Shown: piece by piece, positions 27,003-35,943 of the stretch
Position numbering within the stretch: the stretch's first letter is position 1
Layout: every line of letters starts with the position of its first letter
Assembly (NCBI GenBank): GCA_020160955.1
Contig: JAIUOX010000010.1
Span: 1 to 62,229 of the forward strand
From: Pseudomonadota bacterium
GTDB lineage: Bacteria > Pseudomonadota > Alphaproteobacteria > Reyranellales > Reyranellaceae
Direction: 5' to 3'
Length of the DNA stretch: 62,229 nt
Notes under the pieces: generated by a model
What the model saw: the letters and a program-made list of their open reading frames with translations, nothing else
The model's database searches: none
Told to the model about the DNA's origin: nothing
Made by a program: the position numbers and the translations under genes

Positions 27003-27947
27003 TTGAGCGAGACCGCCGAGACCGAGAAGAAGGGAGGCTGGCTGTCGCGGCTGCGCGCCGGCCTCGCCAAGTCGACCAAGCGCGTCACCGAGAGCATCAC
27101 CGGCCTCTTCACCAAGAAGAAGCTCGACCAGCAGACGCTCGACGAGCTGGAGGACGCGCTGATCCAGGCCGATCTCGGCGTCAGCGTCGCCGCCCGCCTC
27201 GTGCAGAAGCTGGGCAAGGAGCGCTTCGGCAAGGAAGTCACCGACGAGGAGGTGCGCGCCGCCTTCGCCGACGACATCGCCGAAATCCTCCAGCCGGTCG
27301 CCGTGCCGCTGGCCATCGACCCGGCGCGCAAGCCGCACGTCGTGCTGGTGGTCGGCGTCAACGGCAGCGGCAAGACGACGACCATCGCCAAGCTCGCCAA
27401 CCTCTACGTGCGCGACGGCCACAAGGTGATGCTGGCGGCCGGCGACACCTTCCGCGCCGCCGCCGTCGAGCAGCTCAAGGTGTGGGGCGACCGCGCCGGC
27501 GTGCCGGTGGTGTCCAAGGACACCGGCGCCGACGCCGCCGGGCTCGCCTACGAGGCGCTCGAGCGCGCCCGCGCCGAGAACTGCGACGTGCTGCTGATCG
27601 ACACCGCGGGCCGGCTGCACAACAAGGCGAACCTGATGGACGAGCTGGCCAAGATCGTGCGCGTGATCCGCAAGATCGACGCCAGCGCGCCGCATTCCAC
27701 CCTGCTGGTGCTCGACGCCACCACGGGCCAGAACGCGCACGCCCAGGTCGAGACCTTCAAGACGATGTCGCCGGTCGACGCGCTGGTGCTGACCAAGCTC
27801 GACGGCAGCGCCAAGGGCGGCGTGCTGGTCGCGCTGGCCGAGAAGTTCTCGTTGCCGGTGGTGGCGATCGGGGTGGGCGAGGGCATCGACGACCTGCGAC
27901 CGTTCGAGGCGCGGGCCTTCGCGCGCGGCCTGATGGGCCTGTCATGA
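27003..27947 (+). CDS. ftsY: SRP receptor FtsY
   Basis: 314 aa with a TTG start (27003) preceded by AAGGGA. A short basic amphipathic N-terminus (GGWLSRLRAGLAKSTKRV) replaces the long acidic domain of E. coli. The NG domain has GVNGSGKT (118-125), DTAGRLHNKANLMDEL and TKLDGSAKGG. It docks the SRP-ribosome complex at the membrane. Stop overlaps the next ATG (ATGA). Confidence 0.96.
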   Translation: MSETAETEKKGGWLSRLRAGLAKSTKRVTESITGLFTKKKLDQQTLDELEDALIQADLGVSVAARLVQKLGKERFGKEVTDEEVRAAFADDIAEILQPVAVPLAIDPARKPHVVLVVGVNGSGKTTTIAKLANLYVRDGHKVMLAAGDTFRAAAVEQLKVWGDRAGVPVVSKDTGADAAGLAYEALERARAENCDVLLIDTAGRLHNKANLMDELAKIVRVIRKIDASAPHSTLLVLDATTGQNAHAQVETFKTMSPVDALVLTKLDGSAKGGVLVALAEKFSLPVVAIGVGEGIDDLRPFEARAFARGLMGLS

Positions 27948-28534
27948 GCGCCGAACCGAAGAGCGAGAACGGCGCCCGCCGCTTCTACGCGACGGCGCTC
28001 GAGCTCGGCCCGCTGGTGCTGTTCTTCATTGCCAATACCCGCTGGGGCGTGTTCGTCGGCACGGCGGTGTTCATCGCCGCCACCGCGGTGGCGCTGCCCT
28101 GCTACCGCTGGCTGGAGAAGCGCTGGCCGGTGATGCCGCTGGTCGGCGGCTTCTTCGTGCTGGTGTTCGGCGGCCTGACGCTGTGGCTGCAGGACGAGAC
28201 CTTCATCAAGCTGAAGCCGACCATCGTGAACTGCCTGTTCGGCGTGATCCTGGGCGGCGGCCTGCTGTTCGGCCGGCCGCTGCTCAAGCCGATCTTCGGC
28301 GCGGCGTTCCGCCTGACCGACGAGGGCTGGCGCAAGCTCACCCTGCGCTGGACGTTCTTCTTCTTCCTGCTGGCCGGCGTGAACGAGGTGATGTGGCGCT
28401 TCTTCACCACCGACACCTGGATCGCCAGCAAGATGCTGCTCAGCTTCCCGCTGACCCTGGTCTTCGCCTTCCTGCAGGTGCCGCTGCTGCGCCAGTACTG
28501 GGACGGCGACGACAATCCCTTCGCGGCCAAATAA
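27944..28534 (+). CDS. yciB: Inner-membrane septation/intermembrane protein YciB (IspZ)
   Basis: 196 aa, ATGA overlap with ftsY. Five or so hydrophobic helices with ELGPLVLFFIAN, the TLWLQDETFIKLKPTI loop, LFGRPLLKPIFG and NEVMWRFFTTDTW motifs of the YciB/IspZ family. It affects cell-envelope synthesis and division. An inverted repeat starts right after the stop. Confidence 0.93.
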   Translation: MSAEPKSENGARRFYATALELGPLVLFFIANTRWGVFVGTAVFIAATAVALPCYRWLEKRWPVMPLVGGFFVLVFGGLTLWLQDETFIKLKPTIVNCLFGVILGGGLLFGRPLLKPIFGAAFRLTDEGWRKLTLRWTFFFFLLAGVNEVMWRFFTTDTWIASKMLLSFPLTLVFAFLQVPLLRQYWDGDDNPFAAK

Positions 28535-28598
28535 CCGTCATCCCGACCAGAGCCCTCCGCAGCCCGAAGGGCGAAGGAGGGCGTAGCGGAGGGACCTT
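28535..28598. repeat. Dispersed inverted-repeat element, copy 2
   Basis: Begins CCGTCATCCCGACCAGAGCC, has an internal GCCCGAAGGGC palindrome, and ends GCGGAGGGACCTT. It follows the yciB stop immediately and opens a 437-bp gap that otherwise contains one small ORF and copy 3. Confidence 0.75.
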
Positions 28599-28633
28599 CT
28601 CTCCGCCAATTGTCGCCAACTGGTTCGATGCAG

Positions 28634-28783
28634 CTAGCGTGGCCTGGTCAAATTCATGATCTGCCGCGTCGTCAGCTTCACCGTGCCTCGACCTCGCAGG
28701 CGGGCGACCAAGAGCGCCCCTTTGGTCGGCTCTTTCCTGTCTGACTTGGCATGGAGGTCGAGAGGCTTCGGCTTCTTGTGCAT
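28634..28783 (-). CDS. 49-aa ORF resembling the C-terminal tail of AbrB/MazE-type antitoxins
   Basis: Starts MHKKPKPLDLHAKSDRK and ends ARLRGRGTVKLTTRQIMN plus LTRPR. The second half resembles the tail '(L)RGrg.vkmtTDEIMaLTRg' that I recall from AbrB/MazE-family antitoxins; the DNA-binding AbrB fold itself is missing. An AGGAGG ribosome site lies 4 bp before the ATG, so it may still be translated. No toxin gene is next to it. It may be a remnant of a toxin-antitoxin pair flanked by repeat copies 2 and 3, or an unrelated small basic protein. Confidence 0.4.
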   Translation of the reverse strand: MHKKPKPLDLHAKSDRKEPTKGALLVARLRGRGTVKLTTRQIMNLTRPR

Positions 28784-28856
28784 GGTGCCTCCTGCGGTAG
28801 CTCGAAACTGAGCACAACCCATGGATGCACAGGTTATCAGGTACGCTCGCCCAATT

Positions 28857-28958
28857 GAAAGGTCCCTCGCTGCGCTCGGGATGACAAACAGGCCTGTCAT
28901 CCCGACCGGAGCCCTCCGCAGCCCGAAGGGCGAAGGAGGGCGGAGTGGAGGGACCTTT
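28857..28958. repeat. Dispersed inverted-repeat element, copy 3 (composite)
   Basis: Left arm AAAGGTCCCTCGCTGCGCTC and onward to GGGATGACA, then TGTCATCCCGACCGGAGCCC and onward to GTGGAGGGACCTTT. It combines the short arm type of copies 4-5 with the longer arm type of copy 2. It lies between the small ORF and the Nudix gene. Confidence 0.75.
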
Positions 28959-28971
28959 CCTCCACGACTCG

Positions 28972-29574
28972 TTACACCCCCGGCGGCTTCTTCGGGGGCC
29001 AGGTGCGGGCCCAGTCGGCGGTGGGGTTGGAATAGGTCGCGAAGTCTTTCTTGTCGCGCGACTCGTGGAAGTGGGCGAGCGCCCACACGACCGTCGGGAA
29101 GGCGAGCTCCTCCCACGGGATCTGGTCCCAGGTGACCAGCGCCACGTCCTCGCTCTCGGGGCCGGCGGCGACGTCGGGGCTGAGCAGCCGGGCGCGGTAC
29201 ATGATCTGGACCTGGCCGATGCGCGCCACGCTGTACATCGCCAGCAGGCGGTCGATCTCGATCGAGGCACAGGCTTCCTCGCGCGCCTCGCGTTGCGCCG
29301 CCTGCTCGGTCGTCTCGCCGAGTTCCATGTAGCCGGCGGGCAGAGTCCACGCACCCTTGCGCGGCTCGATCGCCCGCTTCGCCAGCAGGATCCTGTCTTC
29401 CCAGGTGCAGACCGCGCCGGCCACGATCTTGGGGTTCTGGTAGTGGATGAACTCGCAGCGCCCGCAGACCAGCCGCTCGCGGTTGTCGCCCTCGGGGATC
29501 CGCTTCTCGAAGTGCTCGGGCGGATCCCACGGCAGGCGCGGGCGGGGCCGGTCGTTGGTTGGCGGCGTGCTCAT
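28972..29574 (-). CDS. Nudix hydrolase with N-terminal zinc ribbon
   Basis: 200 aa. N-terminal zinc-ribbon half (C37-G-R-C40, then HYQNPKIVAGAV) and a Nudix box GYMELGETTEQAAQREAREE starting at G81. The zinc-ribbon plus Nudix arrangement recalls NudC/ADP-ribose-type hydrolases, but the substrate is not clear. It follows pgk on the same strand (10 bp). Confidence 0.88.
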   Translation of the reverse strand: MSTPPTNDRPRPRLPWDPPEHFEKRIPEGDNRERLVCGRCEFIHYQNPKIVAGAVCTWEDRILLAKRAIEPRKGAWTLPAGYMELGETTEQAAQREAREEACASIEIDRLLAMYSVARIGQVQIMYRARLLSPDVAAGPESEDVALVTWDQIPWEELAFPTVVWALAHFHESRDKKDFATYSNPTADWARTWPPKKPPGV

Positions 29575-29584
29575 CCCCGCCGCC

Positions 29585-30790
29585 TCAGGCCGCGCGGATC
29601 AGCGCGGCGACGCCCGGCAGCGCCTTGCCTTCCATCCACTCGAGGAAGGCGCCGCCGGCGGTCGACACGTACGAGAACTTGTCCTCGACGCCGGCCGCGG
29701 CCAGCGCCGCCACCGTGTCGCCGCCGCCCGCCACCGACAGCAGCTTGCCGGCCGCGGTCTGCGCCGCCACGGCCTGGGCCAGCGCCACCGTGCCGGTGTC
29801 GAACGGCTTGATCTCGAAGGCGCCGAGCGGGCCGTTCCAGACCAGCGTGGCGCACTCGGCCACTTCCTTCTTGTAGAGCTCGATCGACTTCGGCCCGACA
29901 TCGAGGATCATCTGGTCGGCCGGGCAGGCATCGGCCGCGACCACCGTCGACGGCGCGCCGGCCTTGAACTCGCCCGCGACCACGACGTCGACCGGCAGCA
30001 GGATCTCGCAGCCCGCCGCCTTCGCCTTGGCGATGATGTCGCGCGCCGTGTCGGCGAGGTCGTGCTCGCACAGCGACTTGCCGACCGCGACGCCCTGCGC
30101 GGCGAGGAAGGTGTTGGCCATGCCGCCGCCGATGATCAGCTTGCCGACCTTGCCGACGAGGTTGCCCAGCAGGTCGAGCTTGGTCGACACCTTGGCGCCG
30201 CCGACCACGGCGCAGACCGGACGCTTCGGGTTGCCCAGCGCCTTGTCGAGCGCCTCGAGCTCGGCCTGCATCAGCCGGCCGGCCGCCGCCGGCAGGCGGT
30301 TGGCGAGGCCCTCGGTCGAGGCGTGCGCGCGGTGCGCCGCCGAGAAGGCGTCGTTGACGTAGGCGTCGCCCAGCACCGACAGCGCGTCGATGAACGCGGC
30401 GACGTTCTTCTCCTCTTCCTTGTGGAAGCGCAGGTTCTCGAGCAGCAGCACCTCGCCGGGCTTCAGCGCGCGCACGGCTTCCTCGGCCAGCGGGCCGACG
30501 CAGTCGTCGGCGAAGGCGACCGGCTTGCCCAGCGCCTGCGACAGCGGCTCGACCAGCGGCTTCAACGACATCTCGGGAACGCGCTTGCCGTCGGGGCGGC
30601 CGAAGTGGCTGAGCACGATCACCTTGGCGCCCTTCGAGGCCAGCTCGGCCAGCGTCGGCGCGGCGCGCTCGATGCGCGTGGCGTCGGTCACCTTGCCGTT
30701 CTTCATCGGCACGTTGAGATCGACACGCACCAGCACGCGCTTGCCGGACAGGTCCAGCGAATCGATGGTCTTGAAGGTCGACTGGGGCAT
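29585..30790 (-). CDS. pgk: Phosphoglycerate kinase
   Basis: 401 aa. [14 protein letters not shown] start, [25 protein letters not shown], and the C-terminal [10 protein letters not shown] nucleotide site. It makes ATP from 1,3-bisphosphoglycerate in glycolysis. Short gap of 36 bp from the tusA-like gene upstream. Confidence 0.97.
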   Translation of the reverse strand: MPQSTFKTIDSLDLSGKRVLVRVDLNVPMKNGKVTDATRIERAAPTLAELASKGAKVIVLSHFGRPDGKRVPEMSLKPLVEPLSQALGKPVAFADDCVGPLAEEAVRALKPGEVLLLENLRFHKEEEKNVAAFIDALSVLGDAYVNDAFSAAHRAHASTEGLANRLPAAAGRLMQAELEALDKALGNPKRPVCAVVGGAKVSTKLDLLGNLVGKVGKLIIGGGMANTFLAAQGVAVGKSLCEHDLADTARDIIAKAKAAGCEILLPVDVVVAGEFKAGAPSTVVAADACPADQMILDVGPKSIELYKKEVAECATLVWNGPLGAFEIKPFDTGTVALAQAVAAQTAAGKLLSVAGGGDTVAALAAAGVEDKFSYVSTAGGAFLEWMEGKALPGVAALIRAA

Positions 30791-30826
30791 CTCGTCTCCA
30801 TGCAGGGGGCCTTGCGGCGCCCCGCT

Positions 30827-31054
30827 CTAGCGTTTCCGGATCACAAAGATCAAGACGTCGCCCTCGCGCGTCGCCGAGACCAGCTCGTGGCCGGTCTGCT
30901 TGCAGAACGAGGGAAAATCCTGCTCGGCGGCCGGGTCGGTCGCCCGCACGGTGAGCAGCCCGCCGGCCGGCAACTCGCGCAGCTTGCGGTTGGCGCGCAG
31001 CACGGGCAGGGGGCAGACGAGGCCGGTGGCGTCGTACTCGAGGGTGTCGGTCAT
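30827..31054 (-). CDS. TusA/SirA-family sulfurtransferase
   Basis: 75 aa. LEYDATGLVCPLPVLRANRKL carries the CPxP motif, with C14 the persulfide-bearing residue. The fold is the two-layer TusA type. Members relay sulfur for tRNA thiolation or other pathways. The ATG overlaps the M48 protease stop (ATGA), an unusual coupling. Confidence 0.93.
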   Translation of the reverse strand: MTDTLEYDATGLVCPLPVLRANRKLRELPAGGLLTVRATDPAAEQDFPSFCKQTGHELVSATREGDVLIFVIRKR

Positions 31055-31851
31055 CGCGGCCGATAATACTTCAGCGCCTCGGGAAGCCAGCGCCTGATAT
31101 CGGCGATCCGCGTCGAATCGGCGGGGTGAGTGCTCAGCCACTCGGCCTTGCCGCCGCCGGCGTTGGCCGCCTTCATGCGCTCCCACACGCCGACCGCCTC
31201 GCGCGGGTCGTAGCCCGCCATCGCCATCAGCACGAGGCCGATGCGGTCGGCCTCGGACTCCTGGGCCCGCGACATCGGCAGGATGTAGCCGACCGTGGCG
31301 CCGGCCCCGACCGCCGCCATCATCGCCGGCAGGTAGGTGCGGTTGCGGCCGCTCAGCGTCGCCGACAGCGCGACGCCGGCCGCCGCGGCGCCGGCCTGGG
31401 CCACCATCTGGTCGCTCATGCGCTCGGCGCCGTGGCGGGCCAGCGCGTGCGCCACCTCGTGGCCGATCACCACCGCCAGCCCGGCCTCGGTGCGGGTGAT
31501 CGGCAGGATGCCGGTGTAGACCACGACCTTGCCGCCGGGCAGGCAGAAGGCGTTGGGCTCGTTCTTGTCGACCGTGCGGAATTCCCAGCGGAAGCGCGGC
31601 GCGTGCCACAGCTCGTGCGGCGGGTGCTCGGCGGCGTCGGCGATGCGCTTGCCGACCTTCTGGACCAGCGCGTTGACGCGCTCGTCGGTCGACATCTTCT
31701 CGCGCGCCAGCACCTCGCGATAGGCCTGCAGGCCCATCTGCCGCTCCTCGTTCTCGCCGACCAGCATCATCTGCGAGCGGCCGGTGACCGGCGCGCTCTC
31801 GCACGCCACCAGCAGCGCGGCCAGCACGCCGAGGACCGGGAGGATCCGCAT
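31051..31851 (-). CDS. M48-family zinc metalloprotease lipoprotein (LoiP/YcaL-like)
   Basis: 266 aa. Signal peptide with lipobox LLVAC (C17), so it is a lipoprotein at the periplasmic face. HEVAH (131-135) and the downstream QESEAD supply the zinc ligands and catalytic Glu. PFAM-M48 proteins such as LoiP and BepA take part in outer-membrane protein quality control. Its TGA overlaps the tusA-like ATG. Confidence 0.9.
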   Translation of the reverse strand: MRILPVLGVLAALLVACESAPVTGRSQMMLVGENEERQMGLQAYREVLAREKMSTDERVNALVQKVGKRIADAAEHPPHELWHAPRFRWEFRTVDKNEPNAFCLPGGKVVVYTGILPITRTEAGLAVVIGHEVAHALARHGAERMSDQMVAQAGAAAAGVALSATLSGRNRTYLPAMMAAVGAGATVGYILPMSRAQESEADRIGLVLMAMAGYDPREAVGVWERMKAANAGGGKAEWLSTHPADSTRIADIRRWLPEALKYYRPR

Positions 31852-31877
31852 GCCGTTAAGGTAGGGAGCGTCGACCG

Positions 31878-32798
31878 TCAGGTCGAGAGGAAGCCGGGAC
31901 CGCCACGCTTCAGCAGTTCCTGCCCGGCGTCGCGGCCAAGCGCCGCCGCGTCGGTGGCCGCGCCGTGGCGCTCGACGGTGATCACCTGCGAGCCGTCGGG
32001 CTTGGCGATCAGGCCGCGCAGGTGGATCGCGTCGCCGGTGAGAATCGCGTGACCGGCGATCGGCGTGCGGCACGAGCCGTCGAGCACCGCCAGCATGGCG
32101 TGCTCGGCGGCGACGCAGGTGCCGGTGGTCGCGTGGTCGATCGCGGCCAGCCAGCCGCGGGTGCGCGCGTCGTCGGCCCTGGTCTCGATGCACACCGCGC
32201 CCTGGCCGACGGCGGGCAGCATCTCGTCCTCCGGCACCGGCGTGCCGACATTGCCCATGCCGAGGCGCTTCAGCCCGGCCAGTGCGAGGAACGTCGCGTC
32301 GACCTCGCCGCGGTCACGCTTGGCCAGCCGGGTGTCGACGTTGCCGCGGAAGGTCACGACCTTGAGGTCGGGCCGGAGGTGCAGCAGCTGGGCGCGACGG
32401 CGCAGCGCCGAGGTGCCGACCGTCGCACCGGGCGCGAGGTCGGCGATCCGCCGGATGTCGCCCGCGATCAGCACGTCGCGCACGTCCTCGCGCGGCAGGA
32501 AGGCGGTGATGACCAGGCCGTCGGGCTGCGCCGTCGGCATGTCCTTCATGCTGTGCACGGCGGCGTCGATCCGGCCGTCCAGCATCGCCTCCTCGATCTC
32601 CTTGACGAACAGGCCCTTGCCGCCGGCTTCCGACAGCGGCCGGTCCTGGATCGCGTCGCCGGTGGTCTTGATCACCACGATCTCGATGGCATCGGGGGCG
32701 GCGAGGGCCGGGACGGTGCGCGCCAGCGTGTCGCGCACGATACCGGTCTGGGTGAGCGCGAGCTTGCTGCCGCGCGTACCGATCTTCAGCAGGGCCAT
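31878..32798 (-). CDS. hemC: Hydroxymethylbilane synthase
   Basis: 306 aa. It polymerises four porphobilinogens in tetrapyrrole synthesis. KIGTRGSKLALTQT start, AVHSMKDMPT, and GSCRTPIAGH with C243 carrying the dipyrromethane cofactor. Divergent from tsaD across 46 bp, the arrangement common in alphaproteobacteria. Confidence 0.97.
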   Translation of the reverse strand: MALLKIGTRGSKLALTQTGIVRDTLARTVPALAAPDAIEIVVIKTTGDAIQDRPLSEAGGKGLFVKEIEEAMLDGRIDAAVHSMKDMPTAQPDGLVITAFLPREDVRDVLIAGDIRRIADLAPGATVGTSALRRRAQLLHLRPDLKVVTFRGNVDTRLAKRDRGEVDATFLALAGLKRLGMGNVGTPVPEDEMLPAVGQGAVCIETRADDARTRGWLAAIDHATTGTCVAAEHAMLAVLDGSCRTPIAGHAILTGDAIHLRGLIAKPDGSQVITVERHGAATDAAALGRDAGQELLKRGGPGFLST

Positions 32799-32844
32799 GC
32801 CACTGGTCTAGCTTAGGCCGGGCGGCAGGGCTAGAAGGACAAGC

Positions 32845-33876
32845 ATGCGCGTCCTGGGCATTGAAACCAGCTGCGACGAGACGGCGGTCGCCATCGTCGG
32901 CTCGGCGGCCCCCGGGCCGGTCGGCACGATCCTCGCCAACGTCGTCTACAGCCAGCAGACCGAGCACCGCCGGTTCGGCGGCGTGGTGCCCGAGATCGCC
33001 GCCCGCGCCCACCTCGAGCGGATCGACGGGCTGGTCGAGCAGGCGCTGGCCGAGGCCGGCCTCGGCCTCGACGACCTCGACGCCATCGCCGCCACCGCCG
33101 GGCCGGGCCTGATCGGCGGCGTCATGGTCGGTGTCATGGCCGCCAAGGGGCTGGCCTTCGCCCGGGAAAAGCCGTTCCTCGCCATCAACCACCTCGAGGG
33201 CCACGCGCTGACCGTGCGGCTGACCGAGCCGGTCGCGTTTCCCTACCTCCTGCTGCTGGTGTCGGGCGGCCACTGCCAGTTGCTGACGGTGCGCGGCCCG
33301 GGCGACTTCACGCGGCTCGGCACCACGATCGACGACGCGGTCGGCGAATGCTTCGACAAGACCGCCAAGTTGCTGGGGCTGGGCTTCCCGGGCGGCCCGG
33401 CGGTCGAGCGGCTGGCGGCCGGCGGCGACCCCCAACGGGTCGCCCTGCCGCGGCCGATGTGGCGCAAGCCGGGCTGCGACTTCTCCTTCTCCGGTCTCAA
33501 GACCGCGGTCCGCCAGAAGGTCGAGGCGCTGGCCGCCGACGATGCCCAGGGTCGCGCCGACCTCTGCGCCTCGTTCCAGCGCACCGTCGGCGACGTGCTG
33601 GCCGACCGCTGCGCCAATGCGCTGGCGCTGGCGCCGTCACCCACCCTGGTGGTCGCGGGCGGCGTCGCCGCCAACCTCTACCTGCGCGGCCGCCTGGAAG
33701 AGGTCGCGGCGCGGCACGGCGCGCGCCTTGTCGCACCGCCGGTCAAGTTGTGCACCGACAACGGCGCGATGATCGCCTGGGCGGGCGTCGAGCGCCTGCG
33801 GCTGGGCCTGGTCGACGACCTCGATTTCCGGCCGCGGCCGCGCTGGCCGCTCGATGCGGCGGCGCCGCTTCGCTGA
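32845..33876 (+). CDS. tsaD: tRNA threonylcarbamoyladenosine transferase subunit
   Basis: 343 aa. [18 protein letters not shown] start, metal-binding HLEGH and H-containing motif SGGHCQL, and GGPAVERLA. It transfers threonylcarbamoyl to A37 of ANN-decoding tRNAs, with TsaB and TsaE encoded elsewhere. First of a plus-strand run tsaD-2OG oxygenase-gpsA-EVE-EamA. Confidence 0.97.
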   Translation: MRVLGIETSCDETAVAIVGSAAPGPVGTILANVVYSQQTEHRRFGGVVPEIAARAHLERIDGLVEQALAEAGLGLDDLDAIAATAGPGLIGGVMVGVMAAKGLAFAREKPFLAINHLEGHALTVRLTEPVAFPYLLLLVSGGHCQLLTVRGPGDFTRLGTTIDDAVGECFDKTAKLLGLGFPGGPAVERLAAGGDPQRVALPRPMWRKPGCDFSFSGLKTAVRQKVEALAADDAQGRADLCASFQRTVGDVLADRCANALALAPSPTLVVAGGVAANLYLRGRLEEVAARHGARLVAPPVKLCTDNGAMIAWAGVERLRLGLVDDLDFRPRPRWPLDAAAPLR

Positions 33877-33887
33877 AAGGACCGACG

Positions 33888-34508
33888 ATGCACTCCGAGA
33901 TCGTGCCGATCTTCTCCACGCCGATCGTGCTGACCGAGATTCCCGACGCGCCGGCGCTCAGCGCCGCGCTGGCCGAGGTCATCTTCGCGCACGAGAAGAC
34001 CCATCCCGGCACCCAGCATTCCAACCTCGGCGGCTGGCAGTCGGAATGGGACATGGAGCGCTGGGGCGGCGCGCCGGCGCTGAAGCTGCTGGCCCTGGCG
34101 CGCAACATCGCCAACAAGTGGACGACCGATCGCGAGGGCCAGCCGGTGGCGCTGACGTGGCGCGCCAACATGTGGGCCAACATCAACCGCAGCGGCCACG
34201 GCAACGAGTTCCACTCGCACCCCGGCAGCTTCTGGTCGGGCGTCTACTACGTCGACGACGGCGGCATTTCCGGCGATCCGTCGCTGGGCGGCGAACTCGA
34301 GTTCATGGATCCGCGTGGCCCGGGCCCGGCGATGTACGCGCCGCAGCTCGCCTTCAACATGCCGGGCGGCCAATCGGTCGGCGCCAACGAGGTGGTGCCG
34401 CCGCGGGCCGGCCGGCTGGTGCTGTTCCCGTCGTGGATCCTGCACCAGGTGCGGCCGTACCGCGGCACCGCCCAGCGCATCTCGATCGCCCTCAACCTCA
34501 GCCTGTGA
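33888..34508 (+). CDS. Putative 2OG-Fe(II) oxygenase (TIGR02466 type)
   Basis: 206 aa. Opens EIVPIFSTPIVLTEIPD. Candidate iron ligands lie in NEFHSHPGSFWSGVYYVD (H109/H111) and late in FPSWILHQVRPY (H186), with a downstream Arg (R197) that could bind 2-oxoglutarate. These fit the putative 2OG-Fe(II) oxygenase family TIGR02466. The substrate is unknown. Sits between tsaD and gpsA with 10-11 bp gaps. Confidence 0.8.
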   Translation: MHSEIVPIFSTPIVLTEIPDAPALSAALAEVIFAHEKTHPGTQHSNLGGWQSEWDMERWGGAPALKLLALARNIANKWTTDREGQPVALTWRANMWANINRSGHGNEFHSHPGSFWSGVYYVDDGGISGDPSLGGELEFMDPRGPGPAMYAPQLAFNMPGGQSVGANEVVPPRAGRLVLFPSWILHQVRPYRGTAQRISIALNLSL

Positions 34509-34518
34509 CCGGCGGACC

Positions 34519-35508
34519 GTGAGCGACATCGCGCATATCGGCGTGGTCGGCGGCGGGGCGTGGGGCACCGCGCTCGCCTGCCTGGCGCGCCGCGCCGGCC
34601 GACGTACCACGCTGTGGTCGCGCGACCCGGCGGTGTCGGCGGCGATCGCGGCCGGGCGCGCCAACCCGGTCTACCTGCCGGGCCTGGCGCTCGACGCCGG
34701 GATCGAGGCGGCTGCCGACCTGTCGGCGCTCGAGGCCTGCGATGCCGTCCTGCTGGTCTGCCCGGCGCAGGCGGTGCGCGCCGTCGCGGCGCGGCTGGCC
34801 GGCCGCGCGCCGATCGTGATCTGCGCCAAGGGCATCGAGGCGTCGACCGGCCTGCTGATGCCCGAGGTTCTGGCCGCGGTGCTGCCCGGCCGGCCGGTCG
34901 CCATGCTGTCGGGCCCGAGCTTCGCCGAGGAGACCGTGCGCGGCCTGCCGACCGCGGTCAGCATCGCCACCGACGATCCGGCGCTCGGCGGCCCGCTCGC
35001 CGCGGCGCTGGCCGGCGGCGCCTTCCGGCCCTACTGGACGCACGACGTGCTGGGGGTGGCGCTGGGCGGCGCGATCAAGAACGTGCTGGCGATCGCCGCC
35101 GGCGTGGTCGAGGGCCGCGGGCTGGGCCACAACGCCGCCGCCGCCCTGGTGACGCGCGGCTTCGCCGAGATGGCGCGGCTCGGCCAGGCGATGGGGGCGG
35201 AGCTCGAGACGCTGACGGGCTTGAGCGGGCTGGGCGACCTCGTGCTGACCTGCCACGGGCCGCTGTCGCGCAACCGCTCGCTGGGCGTGGCGCTCGGCCG
35301 CGGCGAGACGCTGGCCCATCACCTCGCCGGCCGCCGCCAGGTGGTCGAGGGCGAGGCGACGGCGCCCGCGGTGCTGGCGCGCGCCGCGCGGCACGGCGTC
35401 GAGATGCCGATCTGCGCCGCGGTCGATGCTATCCTGCACCGGGGCGCCAACGTCGACGACGCGATCCGCGCCCTGCTGGCCCGGCCGCTCCGGCGCGAAG
35501 GCCAGTGA
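34519..35508 (+). CDS. gpsA: Glycerol-3-phosphate dehydrogenase (NAD(P)+)
   Basis: 329 aa, GTG start. GVVGGGAWGTALAC nucleotide-binding loop, VLLVCPAQAVR, SGPSFAEE, and GGAIKNVLAIAAG with the catalytic Lys. It reduces dihydroxyacetone phosphate to the glycerol-3-phosphate used for phospholipids. The GTG was chosen because the Rossmann fold starts within 9 residues. Confidence 0.96.
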   Translation: MSDIAHIGVVGGGAWGTALACLARRAGRRTTLWSRDPAVSAAIAAGRANPVYLPGLALDAGIEAAADLSALEACDAVLLVCPAQAVRAVAARLAGRAPIVICAKGIEASTGLLMPEVLAAVLPGRPVAMLSGPSFAEETVRGLPTAVSIATDDPALGGPLAAALAGGAFRPYWTHDVLGVALGGAIKNVLAIAAGVVEGRGLGHNAAAALVTRGFAEMARLGQAMGAELETLTGLSGLGDLVLTCHGPLSRNRSLGVALGRGETLAHHLAGRRQVVEGEATAPAVLARAARHGVEMPICAAVDAILHRGANVDDAIRALLARPLRREGQ

Positions 35509-35531
35509 CCGAAGACAAGCAGAGGACAGAC

Positions 35532-35942
35532 ATGGCGTACTGGATCATCAAGTCGGAACCCTCGGCCTACTCGTGGGACCAGTTCGTCAAGGACGGGAAG
35601 ACCTCGTGGACCGGCGTGCGCAATGCGCAGGCGGCCTTGAACCTCAAGGCGATGAAGGTCGGGGATCGCTGCTTCTTCTACCATTCGAACGACGGCAAGG
35701 AGATCGTCGGCGTCGCCGAGGTGGTGCGCACCGCCTATCCCGACCCGACCGACAAGGCGGGCAAGGCGGTGACCGTCGACGTCAAGGCGGTCGAGCCGGT
35801 GAAGGCGACGGTGACGCTGGCCGCGATCAAGGCCGAGCCGGCACTGAAGGACCTCGGGCTGGTGCGCCAGTCGCGGCTGTCGGTGTCGCCGGTGACGGCC
35901 GAGCAGTGGAAGCGTCTCTCGAAGATGGCCGGCGGTCGCTGA
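35532..35942 (+). CDS. EVE-domain protein
   Basis: 136 aa, a single EVE domain. MAYWIIKSEPSAYSW start, WTGVRNAQAALNLKAMK and FFYHSNDGKEIVGVAEV, the PUA-like pocket that reads modified bases. Such stand-alone proteins are widespread; binding of modified nucleic acid bases is the family idea, and the target is unknown. 1 bp before the EamA gene. Confidence 0.93.
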   Translation: MAYWIIKSEPSAYSWDQFVKDGKTSWTGVRNAQAALNLKAMKVGDRCFFYHSNDGKEIVGVAEVVRTAYPDPTDKAGKAVTVDVKAVEPVKATVTLAAIKAEPALKDLGLVRQSRLSVSPVTAEQWKRLSKMAGGR

Positions 35943-35943
35943 C

